A stretch of DNA of 54,377 nucleotides from a virus: positions 1-54,377 of the IMG/VR virus record IMGVR_UViG_3300044712_000791. One strand, written 5' to 3'. Shown here piece after piece: positions 1 through 6,654 of this stretch. The notes below the pieces were generated by a model. The model worked only from the letters and a program-made list of their open reading frames with translations. It was not told the origin of the DNA and made no database searches. Numbering within the stretch: position 1 is the stretch's first letter; every line of letters starts with the position of its first letter. Made by a program: the position numbers and the translations under genes.

Positions 1-20
1 GGTAATTCGGCCCCCGCGCG

Positions 21-39
21 TCCGCCAGTGGCTGGCGGA
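21..39. other. Perfect short hairpin near the left edge
   Basis: An 8-bp perfect stem (TCCGCCAG and CTGGCGGA) with a 3-nt loop. It is not followed by a T-run on the plus strand, so it is a weak terminator candidate. If the genome is circular or joined end to end it lies between the replication-origin-like repeats at the right edge and the packaging genes, where a lambda-type phage could carry cos. The exact role cannot be read from sequence. Confidence 0.35.
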
Positions 40-89
40 TTCGATTGCTTGACGCCCGGCTTTACAGCGTGGCTTTTCTTCACGAATTC

Positions 90-131
90 AACGCTTTACA
101 GCGTGCGCAACATAACGCAAAGCGTTAGAAT
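90..131 (+). promoter_or_regulatory. Promoter with AACGCAAAGCGTT palindrome fused to the -10 box
   Basis: The 13-bp palindrome AACGCAAAGCGTT at 114-126 ends in the first T of a -10-like hexamer TAGAAT (126-131). No good -35 box lies 16-18 bp upstream. A looser copy (AACGC, spacer, AGCGT) is at 90-104, and GCTTTACAGCGTG is present twice (59-71 and 93-105). The same palindrome and -10 fusion recurs at 32920-32937 and 35333-35350, which argues for a shared regulator. The first downstream gene starts at 163. Confidence 0.6.
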
Positions 132-162
132 CGAGGCAAAGACAACGACACCGGAGCCCTCG

Positions 163-468
163 ATGACCCTTCCGACCATCCGCACGATCGACGCCGGCAT
201 GCTGCAGCTGGCCCTCGTTGCCCGGCGCCTGAACACGACCCGCGCGCTCTGGTGCGCGATGTCCGACCACGTGCACACCCAGCCCTGCAGGTTTTCCGCC
301 GGCACCTACCGCCTGCCCCAGAAGTCGGCGGCCGGCCCGCTGTCGCGCGGCGACTGGTACCGCGTCTTGTGGCGCGTCGAGGCCCAGGGCGCGAAGGCCT
401 GCCGCAAGACCTTCGGCATCGGCATCCGCGCGCTGCGCGCGGAGAACCACTACCTGATCGAGCGCTGA
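163..468 (+). CDS. Hypothetical phage protein, 101 aa
   Basis: First gene after the palindromic promoter. I chose ATG 163 because GGAG at 153-156 is well spaced and a longer upstream reading would cover the promoter. The product is small and basic, with scattered Trp and Arg and a C-terminal half rich in RxxxG patterns. No signal peptide, membrane segment or known motif is visible. It lies just before another small gene and the PLD-like gene, so it belongs to the packaging-side transcript. Function is unknown. Confidence 0.6.
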   Translation: MTLPTIRTIDAGMLQLALVARRLNTTRALWCAMSDHVHTQPCRFSAGTYRLPQKSAAGPLSRGDWYRVLWRVEAQGAKACRKTFGIGIRALRAENHYLIER

Positions 469-471
469 GCC

Positions 472-690
472 ATGGCCGCCGACAAGTCGCACGTCATCGC
501 CTTCGCCAGCACCGTCACCCGGGGCTACGTCCGCGCCATCGGCCACGACGGCAGCTGGACGGCCACCTGGGATGCGGAGAAGGCCCGCCGCTTCACCCAG
601 ACCGCCGCCGACGCGGCCGTGGCCCGGCTGACCGCGTCCGCGTGCCTCGCGCGCTTCGAGGTCCAGCAGCTCACCACCGAGGGCGCCTGA
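472..690 (+). CDS. Hypothetical phage protein, 72 aa
   Basis: Starts 3 nt after the preceding stop and ends 2 nt before the next ATG, so it is probably translationally coupled to both. The small protein opens with a hydrophobic, strand-like segment (HVIAFASTVTRGYVRAIG), followed by an alanine-rich helical part. No catalytic motif is visible. Codon use matches the neighbouring packaging genes. Function is unknown. Confidence 0.6.
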   Translation: MAADKSHVIAFASTVTRGYVRAIGHDGSWTATWDAEKARRFTQTAADAAVARLTASACLARFEVQQLTTEGA

Positions 691-692
691 CC

Positions 693-1355
693 ATGTTCGC
701 CACGTCCGACCTGTTCGACGACTTCGACCCGGCCCAGGTGGCCGCCATCACGTCGGGCATCACCCGCCAGCACCAGGCCGACGGCGAGGCCCGCGCGATG
801 CGCAAGGCCTCGAAGATCCAGACCCGCCGCGCGAACGCCGAGAAGCACCTGGCCGACATCCTGCCGGCGCGCTTCCAGGCCGGCGAGTCCTGGCACGTGG
901 TGAGCCGCGGCGACATCGACGCGCTCAGCTACCTGCGGCACGCCCTGAACGGCACCACGCACTTCGACCACGTGCTGCTGTCGACGTGGTGCATCGCCAA
1001 GCCCGACCTGCAGGAAATCGAGCACTGGCTCGACGCTGGCCGGATCGACCAGTTCGAGCTGTACGCGGGCGAAATCTTCCCCAGCCAGTACGGCGACGAG
1101 TACGAAACCATGCTGCGCCTGTGCGACACCTACGGCGCGCGGATGGTGGTGGCCCGCAACCACTCGAAGATCACGCTGGCCTCGAACCTGGCCGAGGAAT
1201 ACCGGCTGGTCGTCGAGTCGTCGGCCAACGTCAACACCAACCCGCGCATCGAACAGAGCGCGATCCACTGCAGCGACGAGCTGCACGCCTTCTACCTCGA
1301 GTTCTTCCATGGCATCCGCAGCATCGACAAGCATTCGGCGCGTCAAGCCCGCTGA
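693..1355 (+). CDS. PLD-like (HKD-type) phage protein
   Basis: 220 aa. The central and C-terminal part resembles phospholipase-D-like phage proteins found upstream of small terminase genes: an NHSKI segment, then SSANVNTNPRIEQ, then the end FYLEFFHGIRS. In PLD enzymes an HxK motif followed by a Gly/Ser-Asn region forms half of the active site; here only one such half is present, so an active enzyme would need to dimerise. It overlaps the terminase small subunit gene by 47 nt. Nuclease or phosphodiesterase activity is inferred. It could also be a catalytically dead fold used in packaging. Confidence 0.65.
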   Translation: MFATSDLFDDFDPAQVAAITSGITRQHQADGEARAMRKASKIQTRRANAEKHLADILPARFQAGESWHVVSRGDIDALSYLRHALNGTTHFDHVLLSTWCIAKPDLQEIEHWLDAGRIDQFELYAGEIFPSQYGDEYETMLRLCDTYGARMVVARNHSKITLASNLAEEYRLVVESSANVNTNPRIEQSAIHCSDELHAFYLEFFHGIRSIDKHSARQAR

Positions 1356-1959
1356 GCTGGCCCGCGAGCTGGGCGTGTCGCGCCAGGCCATCCAGGACCT
1401 GATCGGGCGCGGCATCCTGAGCAAGGACGGCGACGGCCTGATCGACGCCGACATGGCGAAGATCGCGCTGGCGAACCGCGTGCGGCCCAGCGGAAAGACG
1501 GCCGCCGCCGTGCTGTCGCCGGCCCCGCCGCCCGCAGGCCTGCCGGCGCCGGTGCCGCCGCCGGCTGAGCACCAGGTCGACCCGGCCGCCGCGACCAGCT
1601 ACCACGTGGCCCGCACGCTGCGCGAATCCGAGGAAGCGCGGATGGCGAAGATCAAGCGCCTGCAGCTCGAGGGCTCGCTCACTGAGGTCGAGCCGGCGGT
1701 GCAGGCCACGTTCACCGCTTTCCGCCAGCTGCGCGACGCGTGCATGCCCGTGGGCCGGCGCATCGCCGCGAAGGCCGCGACGATGACCGACGCGCGCGAG
1801 ATTCAGCTCATGGTCGACGAGGCGCTGCGCGAGGCCTTCCGCACCTTCGCCGACCGCACGCTGAAGTCCCTGTCCGGCCAGCTTGCCGGCGCCCCTGTTC
1901 CCATCCCGGCCGACCTGGCCGACAACACCGGGCCGAGCCCGGAGAAAGCCGCTCCGTGA
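1309..1959 (+). CDS. Terminase small subunit (Nu1-like)
   Basis: 216 aa. The N-terminal 50 residues form a winged-helix-like DNA-binding domain (PAELARELGVSRQAIQDLI), as in lambda Nu1. A Pro/Ala-rich linker (about residues 65-90) and a helical C-terminal assembly part follow. It would recognise the packaging site and recruit the large subunit. It overlaps the PLD-like gene upstream and ends in a GTGA overlap with the P-loop gene downstream. The GpA-type large subunit nearby supports a cos-type packaging system. Identity of the family is fairly sure; the exact DNA site is unknown. Confidence 0.8.
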   Translation: MASAASTSIRRVKPAELARELGVSRQAIQDLIGRGILSKDGDGLIDADMAKIALANRVRPSGKTAAAVLSPAPPPAGLPAPVPPPAEHQVDPAAATSYHVARTLRESEEARMAKIKRLQLEGSLTEVEPAVQATFTAFRQLRDACMPVGRRIAAKAATMTDAREIQLMVDEALREAFRTFADRTLKSLSGQLAGAPVPIPADLADNTGPSPEKAAP

Positions 1960-2333
1960 ACATCCCCACGATCCAACCCGGTCGAGGCCTGCTGCTGATC
2001 GGCCCGCAGGGCGCCGGCAAGACGCGGCTCGCGCTGAAGATCGCCCAGGCGCGTGGCCCCTACTTCACGATCGAAGCCGACGACTTGCAGCGGCCCGGGC
2101 TCGAAAACGTCGTGCTGGGAGCGCACACGCTGATGGTCGACGGTCTGCCAACGAAGCCCCGAGCGCAGGAAATCCTGAAGCAGCTGGTGACCGAAAAGGA
2201 CTGGCCCGTCCGCATCCCCAGCGGCAAGCTGGTGAGCATCAAGCCGCCTGCGGTGATCGTGTGCGCGACGGAAGCGCCCGACGACATGCTGCGCCACTTC
2301 GACGTCGTCAACGTCGAGCTGGCCGCCGCCTGA
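1956..2333 (+). CDS. Small P-loop ATPase between the terminase genes
   Basis: 125 aa, starting at GTG 1956, which overlaps the previous stop (GTGA). A clear Walker A motif, GPQGAGKT, begins near residue 14. A hydrophobic strand ending in VIVCATEAP near residue 107 could be a sensor-like segment. There is no clear Walker B Asp-Glu pair, and no HTH or nuclease domain. Its place between the small and large terminase subunits suggests a role in packaging or DNA remodelling; lambda has no matching gene here. ATP binding is supported by motif; function is inferred. Confidence 0.7.
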   Translation: MNIPTIQPGRGLLLIGPQGAGKTRLALKIAQARGPYFTIEADDLQRPGLENVVLGAHTLMVDGLPTKPRAQEILKQLVTEKDWPVRIPSGKLVSIKPPAVIVCATEAPDDMLRHFDVVNVELAAA

Positions 2334-2340
2334 CCGCCGC

Positions 2341-4428
2341 ATGTCCCTGGCCGACGCCAACGCCACCGTCCTGCGCGCCGCCGCGCAGGCCGTGCTGCCC
2401 GACCCCGAGCTGAAGCTCGACGTGTGGTCGGAAGAGAACGTGGTCATCCCGAAGGGCAGCGCGTTCGCGGGCCCGTACCGGCTCGCGCACACGCCGCCGG
2501 CCCGCCGCATCCTGCAGGCCCTGAGCCCAGGCCATCCCGCCGCGCGCGTGGTGGCCATGGTCGCCTCGCAGATGCTGAAGACTCAGATCTTCATCAACGC
2601 GGCCCTGGGCTGGATCGACGCGGCGCCGGCCAACATCATCGCGCTCGAGCCGACCGACGGCCTGGCCAAGCGCCTGTCCGCGCGCTTCAGCAAGGCCGTC
2701 GAGGCCTGCGACGCCGTGAAGGAGAAGATCGCAGCGCCGCGATCGCGCGACAAGCGCAACACGATGGACGCCAAAGAGTTCGACGGCGGCACCATCTACA
2801 TCACGACGGCCGGCGCCGATGCCAACCTGGCCGAAATCCCCGCGCGCTACCTCTTCTGCGACGAGGTCGACCGCGAGGGCTGGCGCGCGAAGGGCGGCGG
2901 CGAGGGCGACAAGATCAAGCTGGCCGAGGCCCGCCTGACGACCTACGAGGGCATCAGCAAGGCCTACCACGTCAGCTCGCCGACGCTGCTGGGGTCCTCG
3001 AAGATCCACGAGCTGTTCCAGCAGGGCACCCAAGAGCACTACCACGTGCCGTGCCCGCACTGCGGCCACCTGCACGAGCTGGTGCGCGAGAACTTCCGCT
3101 TCGACTACGACCCCGACACCGACCGCGTGTCCCGGGCCGTCTTCGTCTGCCCCGAGTGCGGCGCGGAAATCGAAGAGCACCACAAGACCACCATGCTGCC
3201 CGACGAGGCCATGGGCGGCCAGGCGCGCTGGATCGCCACCGCGCCGGGCGACGGCGAGACCATCAGCGTGACGCTGTCGGCCTACTACGCGCCGCTGGGC
3301 TCGATCACCTGGCTGCGGCTGGCCAAGGAACTGGCCCAGGCCCAGGCCGCCAACGAGCGCGGCGACCCGAGTCTGCTGCAGGTCTACGAGAACACCCGCG
3401 AGGGCGTGCCGCACCAGCCGGGCGAAGTGACCAGCACCGCGCGCGAGCTGCAGCAGCGCGCCCAGGCCGAGAAGCTGCCGCCGCGCATCGTGCCCGACCG
3501 CGCGCTGGTCCTGACCATGTACGCCGACACCCAGCCGAACCGGCTGGAAGTGACCGTCGAGGCCTGGGGCCCCGGCCTCGAGCGCTGGACGATCGACCAC
3601 CAGATCCTCTGGGGCTCGCCGACCGACGAGCCGACCACGCCGGGCAGTGTCTGGGCCCAGCTCGACGAGCTGCGGCGCACCCCGTTCGCGCACGCGTCCG
3701 GCTCGCTCATCCGCATCAGCGCCTACGGCATCGACTCCGGCGGCGCCAACACCCAGGACGTCTACAACTACGGCGCCGCGCGCGAGGCCTACGGCTGCGT
3801 CGTCACCAAGGGCGCGAGCCTGCGCAACCGGCCGATCATCGCCAGCAAGCCGACCGTGCAGGACATCGACTGGCAGGGCAACCGCGTCGACGGCGGCGTG
3901 AAGCTCTGGACCATTGGCACCGACACGGCCAAGGACGCGATCTTCAACCGCATCCGCCTGACCGGCGGGCCGGGCGCGATGCACTGGCACCAGGCCCTCG
4001 AGCTGGAATCGTTCGAGCAGCTGCTGATCGAGAAGCCGCAGGTCCGCTGGCACAAGGGCCGCGCCATCCGCGAGTACGTCAAGCCCAACGGCGCCCGCAA
4101 CGAGTTCCTGGACTGCGCGGTCGGCAACCTGGCCCTGGCCTACTACCTGGGCCTGCACAAGTGGTCCGGGCTCGACTGGCAGCGCCTGCGCGACAACCTC
4201 GTGCCCAAGCACGCGACGCCCGACCTGTTCGCCGCGGCGGCCGTCGCTGGCCTGCCGACCGAGGCGCCCGAGCCCGCGCCGGCTCACACGCGCGATCCGA
4301 TCGCGCCGACCCCGACACCCGCGCCACCGCCGCCGCCCGCGCCGGCACCGCGCCCGGTCCCCGTTCCCGTCCCGCCGCCGCCCTCGAGCGGCCGGCGGAT
4401 CCTTTCCCGTGGCCTCGCTCCCCGATGA
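2341..4428 (+). CDS. Terminase large subunit (GpA family)
   Basis: 695 aa, near the size of lambda gpA (641 aa) plus a Pro/Ala-rich C-terminal tail (about residues 655-690). The N-terminal packaging ATPase carries a Walker A-like VASQMLKTQ (residues 74-82) and a Walker B strand LFCDEVDREG (171-180). Two CxxC pairs (VPCPHCGH and VCPECGAE, about 237-270) suggest a zinc site typical of GpA proteins. The C-terminal half should hold the nuclease that cuts the concatemer. It ends in an ATGA overlap with the next gene. Family assignment is strong. Confidence 0.92.
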   Translation: MSLADANATVLRAAAQAVLPDPELKLDVWSEENVVIPKGSAFAGPYRLAHTPPARRILQALSPGHPAARVVAMVASQMLKTQIFINAALGWIDAAPANIIALEPTDGLAKRLSARFSKAVEACDAVKEKIAAPRSRDKRNTMDAKEFDGGTIYITTAGADANLAEIPARYLFCDEVDREGWRAKGGGEGDKIKLAEARLTTYEGISKAYHVSSPTLLGSSKIHELFQQGTQEHYHVPCPHCGHLHELVRENFRFDYDPDTDRVSRAVFVCPECGAEIEEHHKTTMLPDEAMGGQARWIATAPGDGETISVTLSAYYAPLGSITWLRLAKELAQAQAANERGDPSLLQVYENTREGVPHQPGEVTSTARELQQRAQAEKLPPRIVPDRALVLTMYADTQPNRLEVTVEAWGPGLERWTIDHQILWGSPTDEPTTPGSVWAQLDELRRTPFAHASGSLIRISAYGIDSGGANTQDVYNYGAAREAYGCVVTKGASLRNRPIIASKPTVQDIDWQGNRVDGGVKLWTIGTDTAKDAIFNRIRLTGGPGAMHWHQALELESFEQLLIEKPQVRWHKGRAIREYVKPNGARNEFLDCAVGNLALAYYLGLHKWSGLDWQRLRDNLVPKHATPDLFAAAAVAGLPTEAPEPAPAHTRDPIAPTPTPAPPPPPAPAPRPVPVPVPPPPSSGRRILSRGLAPR

Positions 4429-4913
4429 CACACGCACCACGACTGGCAGCACCTGCGCCCGAGTCCGACCCGGACGACGACGCAGCCGATCAACACGACG
4501 CGAGCACCGCGCACATCGACGACCTATGCAACCGCTGGGCCGCGTGGTGCCGCACCCGCCGCTACTACGGCCCGCCGCCGCTGGGCGCTGGCGTGCTGGG
4601 CAAGCTGACCGCCAAGGGCAACCGCCGCAGCAAGGGCGGCCCCAACGCAATGAACAGCGCGGAGCTGTCCGCTCTGAACCTGGCGATCGCCGCGCAGCCC
4701 TACGACACCGCGCGCCGGGTCTTCGAGCTGCACTACCTCTACGCCGTGAGCAACATCAAGACGGCCGCCACCGAGCTGGGCATCAGCCGAGGGCACTGGT
4801 ACCGCCTGCTGCACGACTTCCGGGCCCGGGTCTTCAGCGCGCACCATCGCATCCTCGCCGCGAACCTGGCCGCCGCCGACGCACTGCCTCACATCCACAC
4901 GCACCAGCCATGA
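4425..4913 (+). CDS. HTH protein, possibly a Q-like antiterminator
   Basis: 162 aa, starting at ATG 4425 overlapping the terminase stop. The first 30 residues are acidic and probably disordered. Next comes a WAAWCRTRRYYGPPP segment, and at the C-terminal end a helix-turn-helix (IKTAATELGISRGHWYRLL). This layout resembles phage late antitermination proteins and sigma region 4-like regulators. It is encoded just upstream of a tandem-hairpin terminator region (5519-5601) that separates the packaging genes from the head genes, which fits a protein acting there. The DNA- or RNA-polymerase-binding role is inferred. Confidence 0.55.
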   Translation: MTHAPRLAAPAPESDPDDDAADQHDASTAHIDDLCNRWAAWCRTRRYYGPPPLGAGVLGKLTAKGNRRSKGGPNAMNSAELSALNLAIAAQPYDTARRVFELHYLYAVSNIKTAATELGISRGHWYRLLHDFRARVFSAHHRILAANLAAADALPHIHTHQP

Positions 4914-5428
4914 GCAAGTCCAAGAAGCCCCGCAAGGCCTACCGGCCGCGCCCCGTGCACCTGAACAGCATCCAGCGCGCGATCGAGAACGCCTCGAAGC
5001 TGGACCCGGCCGACGTCGCCAAGGCCGTGGCCGGCGTGGACGAAGCCTTCGACCGCTTCCGCCAGGCCGTCGACCCGGTGCAGGCCTGGCGCGTCATGGC
5101 CGACGCCCTGAACATGGCCGAGACCATGAGCGACCTGGGCATCTGCAGCGACGCCGACAGCCTGCAGCTGATCCTCGACGGCCAGGCCGTGCTCGCGCGC
5201 GCGGCCGACCAGCGCGCGGCCATCGGCACCTGGGCGCTGCGCGCGGCCGACATGACGACGCTGCGCGAAGCGCTCGACCGCCACCACCTGCAGCTGCAGT
5301 TCGTGAGCCTGTCCGAGTACGAGCGCGCGATCGAGCTGACCCGGGCACGCGTCGACGCGGCCAGGCGAGGGCAGGGTAAGCGGCCGGTCCTGGCCATCGG
5401 CGACCTGGGCCGACTGCAGCCCGCCTAA
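4910..5428 (+). CDS. Conserved-looking phage protein, 172 aa
   Basis: ATG 4910 overlaps the preceding stop (ATGA). The basic N-terminus (MSKSKKPRKAYRPRPVHLN) is followed by an all-helical body with repeated Ala/Asp/Leu heptad-like stretches. It has no membrane segment and no recognisable catalytic motif. It is the last gene of the first rightward operon; beyond its stop lie repeated CGAGACAAAA elements, a hairpin and an intrinsic terminator. Function is unknown. Confidence 0.65.
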   Translation: MSKSKKPRKAYRPRPVHLNSIQRAIENASKLDPADVAKAVAGVDEAFDRFRQAVDPVQAWRVMADALNMAETMSDLGICSDADSLQLILDGQAVLARAADQRAAIGTWALRAADMTTLREALDRHHLQLQFVSLSEYERAIELTRARVDAARRGQGKRPVLAIGDLGRLQPA

Positions 5429-5429
5429 G

Positions 5430-5481
5430 TGTCACGCGAGGACGAGACAAAAAAGGCGGGAAGGTGCGAGACAAAAGCGGG
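5430..5481 (+). repeat. Repeated CGAGACAAAA element downstream of the first operon
   Basis: CGAGACAAAA begins at 5443 and again at 5467, about 24 bp apart, followed by GGCGGG or GCGGG. The first copy with its upstream flank (GTGTC from 5430, then GA and ACGAGACAAAA) matches a minus-strand sequence just before the repressor start codon (50736-50761) at about 19 of 26 positions without gaps. The function is unknown; a regulator binding site is one possibility. Confidence 0.45.
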
Positions 5482-5518
5482 CAGAATCGCGGCCAATTCG
5501 GTTAGTAGCCGGACCGCG

Positions 5519-5548
5519 CCCGCAGAGAGCGCACCAATTCTCTGCGGG
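5519..5548 (+). other. Perfect 10-bp hairpin upstream of the terminator
   Basis: CCCGCAGAGA (5519-5528) pairs exactly with TCTCTGCGGG (5539-5548) around a 10-nt loop. It lies 17 nt upstream of the intrinsic terminator. With no T-run after it, it is more likely a pause, antitermination or RNA-stability element than a second terminator. Confidence 0.5.
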
Positions 5549-5565
5549 GGAACCACGAGAGCTTG

Positions 5566-5601
5566 AAGCCCCGGCCGGGCCACCTGCCGGGGCTTTTTTT
5601 T
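5566..5601 (+). terminator. Rho-independent terminator after the packaging operon
   Basis: AAGCCCCGGC (5566-5575) pairs with GCCGGGGCTT (5586-5595) around a 10-nt loop, followed by an unbroken run of eight T (5594-5601). This is the clearest intrinsic terminator in the window. It sits only 10 nt before the start of the next gene, so transcription from the first promoter must be antiterminated, or the head genes need their own promoter. Confidence 0.88.
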
Positions 5602-5610
5602 GGGGATCAC

Positions 5611-6417
5611 ATGGCCGACGCCTTCAGCATCACAGCGACCCGAACCGGTCGGCTGGACGCTGTCGTTGCCCAGATGCGTGACATCCCCGCCCGCGTCATC
5701 CCCTTCGCCGCGTCGACCGCGCTGACGCGCACCGCCCGCGACGGCCAGCGCGCCATCGTGGCCGAAATGCCCCGGGTCTTCGACCGGCCCACCCGCTACA
5801 CCCTGAACGCCACCCGGCTGGTGCCGGCCAGCGTGGACAACCTCGTGGCCACCGTCGCCGTGAAGGACCAGGGCACCGGCGGCACGCGGCCCGAGTCCTA
5901 CCTGCTGCCCGAAGTCGAAGGCGGCCCGCGCCGCGAAAAGCGCTTCGAGCGCGCGCTGCGCTATGCCGGCGTGCTGACCCGTGGCCAGTACGTGATCCCA
6001 GGCGGCAACACCCGACTTGACGCATCCGGCAACGTCAGCGCCGCGACGTCGCGCCAGGTGTTGAATGCGCTGCGCGACGTCCGTGCTGCTGCAGTTCTGC
6101 CGAAGCTGAAGAACCAGCGCGCCGTTTCTTCGGCCGGTCGCGGCCGTCGCAAGGGCCGCAAGCTCGCCAATGACCTGTTCGTCGGTGTCCCGGTCAACGG
6201 ACGCGGCCCGAACGCTCGACCACGTCCAGGCGAGCCCGAAGGCATCTACCGCCGGGAAGGCAAGCGCCTGCGCGTCATGTTCGTGTTCACCAGCCAGCCG
6301 CCCAAGTACGGCCGCGTGCTGGACTTCAAGGGCACGGTCGAAGCCGTCGCGCGTGAGCGCTTTGCCATCGAGTTCGAGCGCGCCGCCACCGCGCTCATCA
6401 ACCGCCGCCGCCCATGA
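5611..6417 (+). CDS. Phage structural protein, likely head or head-tail (268 aa)
   Basis: I chose ATG 5611 because an earlier in-frame TTG would lie inside the terminator. The protein is basic, with a helical N-terminus of the type seen in neck or minor tail proteins (ALTRTARDGQRAIVAEMP), a loop-rich centre and a strand-rich C-terminus (LRVMFVFTSQPPKYGRVLDF). The end ERFAIEFERAATALI also recalls neck/gpZ-like proteins. It overlaps the gpW-like gene by 4 nt. A role in connector or minor tail assembly is inferred from position only. Confidence 0.6.
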   Translation: MADAFSITATRTGRLDAVVAQMRDIPARVIPFAASTALTRTARDGQRAIVAEMPRVFDRPTRYTLNATRLVPASVDNLVATVAVKDQGTGGTRPESYLLPEVEGGPRREKRFERALRYAGVLTRGQYVIPGGNTRLDASGNVSAATSRQVLNALRDVRAAAVLPKLKNQRAVSSAGRGRRKGRKLANDLFVGVPVNGRGPNARPRPGEPEGIYRREGKRLRVMFVFTSQPPKYGRVLDFKGTVEAVARERFAIEFERAATALINRRRP

Positions 6418-6644
6418 CCCGCGAACAGCTTCAGTCCCGGCTCGACGCCTACGTGGCGGCCGAAGCCAAGATCCTGCGCAACCAGGAATACACGATCGGC
6501 GACGGCGCGACCGCGCGCCGCCTGCGCCGCGCCGACCTGGCCGAGGTCCGCCAGGCCATCAAGGACCTGCAGACCGAGCTGGCCCGCATGGACGCGCAGA
6601 GCGCCGGCACGCGCCGCGTCTACTACGCGCGCCCCTTCAACTGA
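6414..6644 (+). CDS. gpW-like head-tail joining protein
   Basis: 76 aa, close to lambda gpW (68 aa). It shows the family pattern of two helices around a polar turn (AEAKILRNQEYTIGDGATAR, then RRADLAEVRQAIKDLQ). gpW-type proteins sit in the connector under the portal and prepare the filled head for tail joining. It lies directly before the portal gene, as W lies before B in lambda, and overlaps the upstream gene (ATGA). Confidence 0.8.
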   Translation: MTREQLQSRLDAYVAAEAKILRNQEYTIGDGATARRLRRADLAEVRQAIKDLQTELARMDAQSAGTRRVYYARPFN

Positions 6645-6654
6645 TCGACCGCCG

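Noticed and set aside
2308-4650. Long open frames on the minus strand opposite the terminase and many other genes
   Set aside because: They are side effects of high GC at third codon positions. They lack ribosome sites, show repetitive Arg/Ala/Gly composition and lie opposite clear family members.
5480-5601. Possible tRNA or structured small RNA before the head genes
   Set aside because: No cloverleaf with an acceptor stem and T-loop can be drawn. The two hairpins and the T-run are explained as control and terminator structures.
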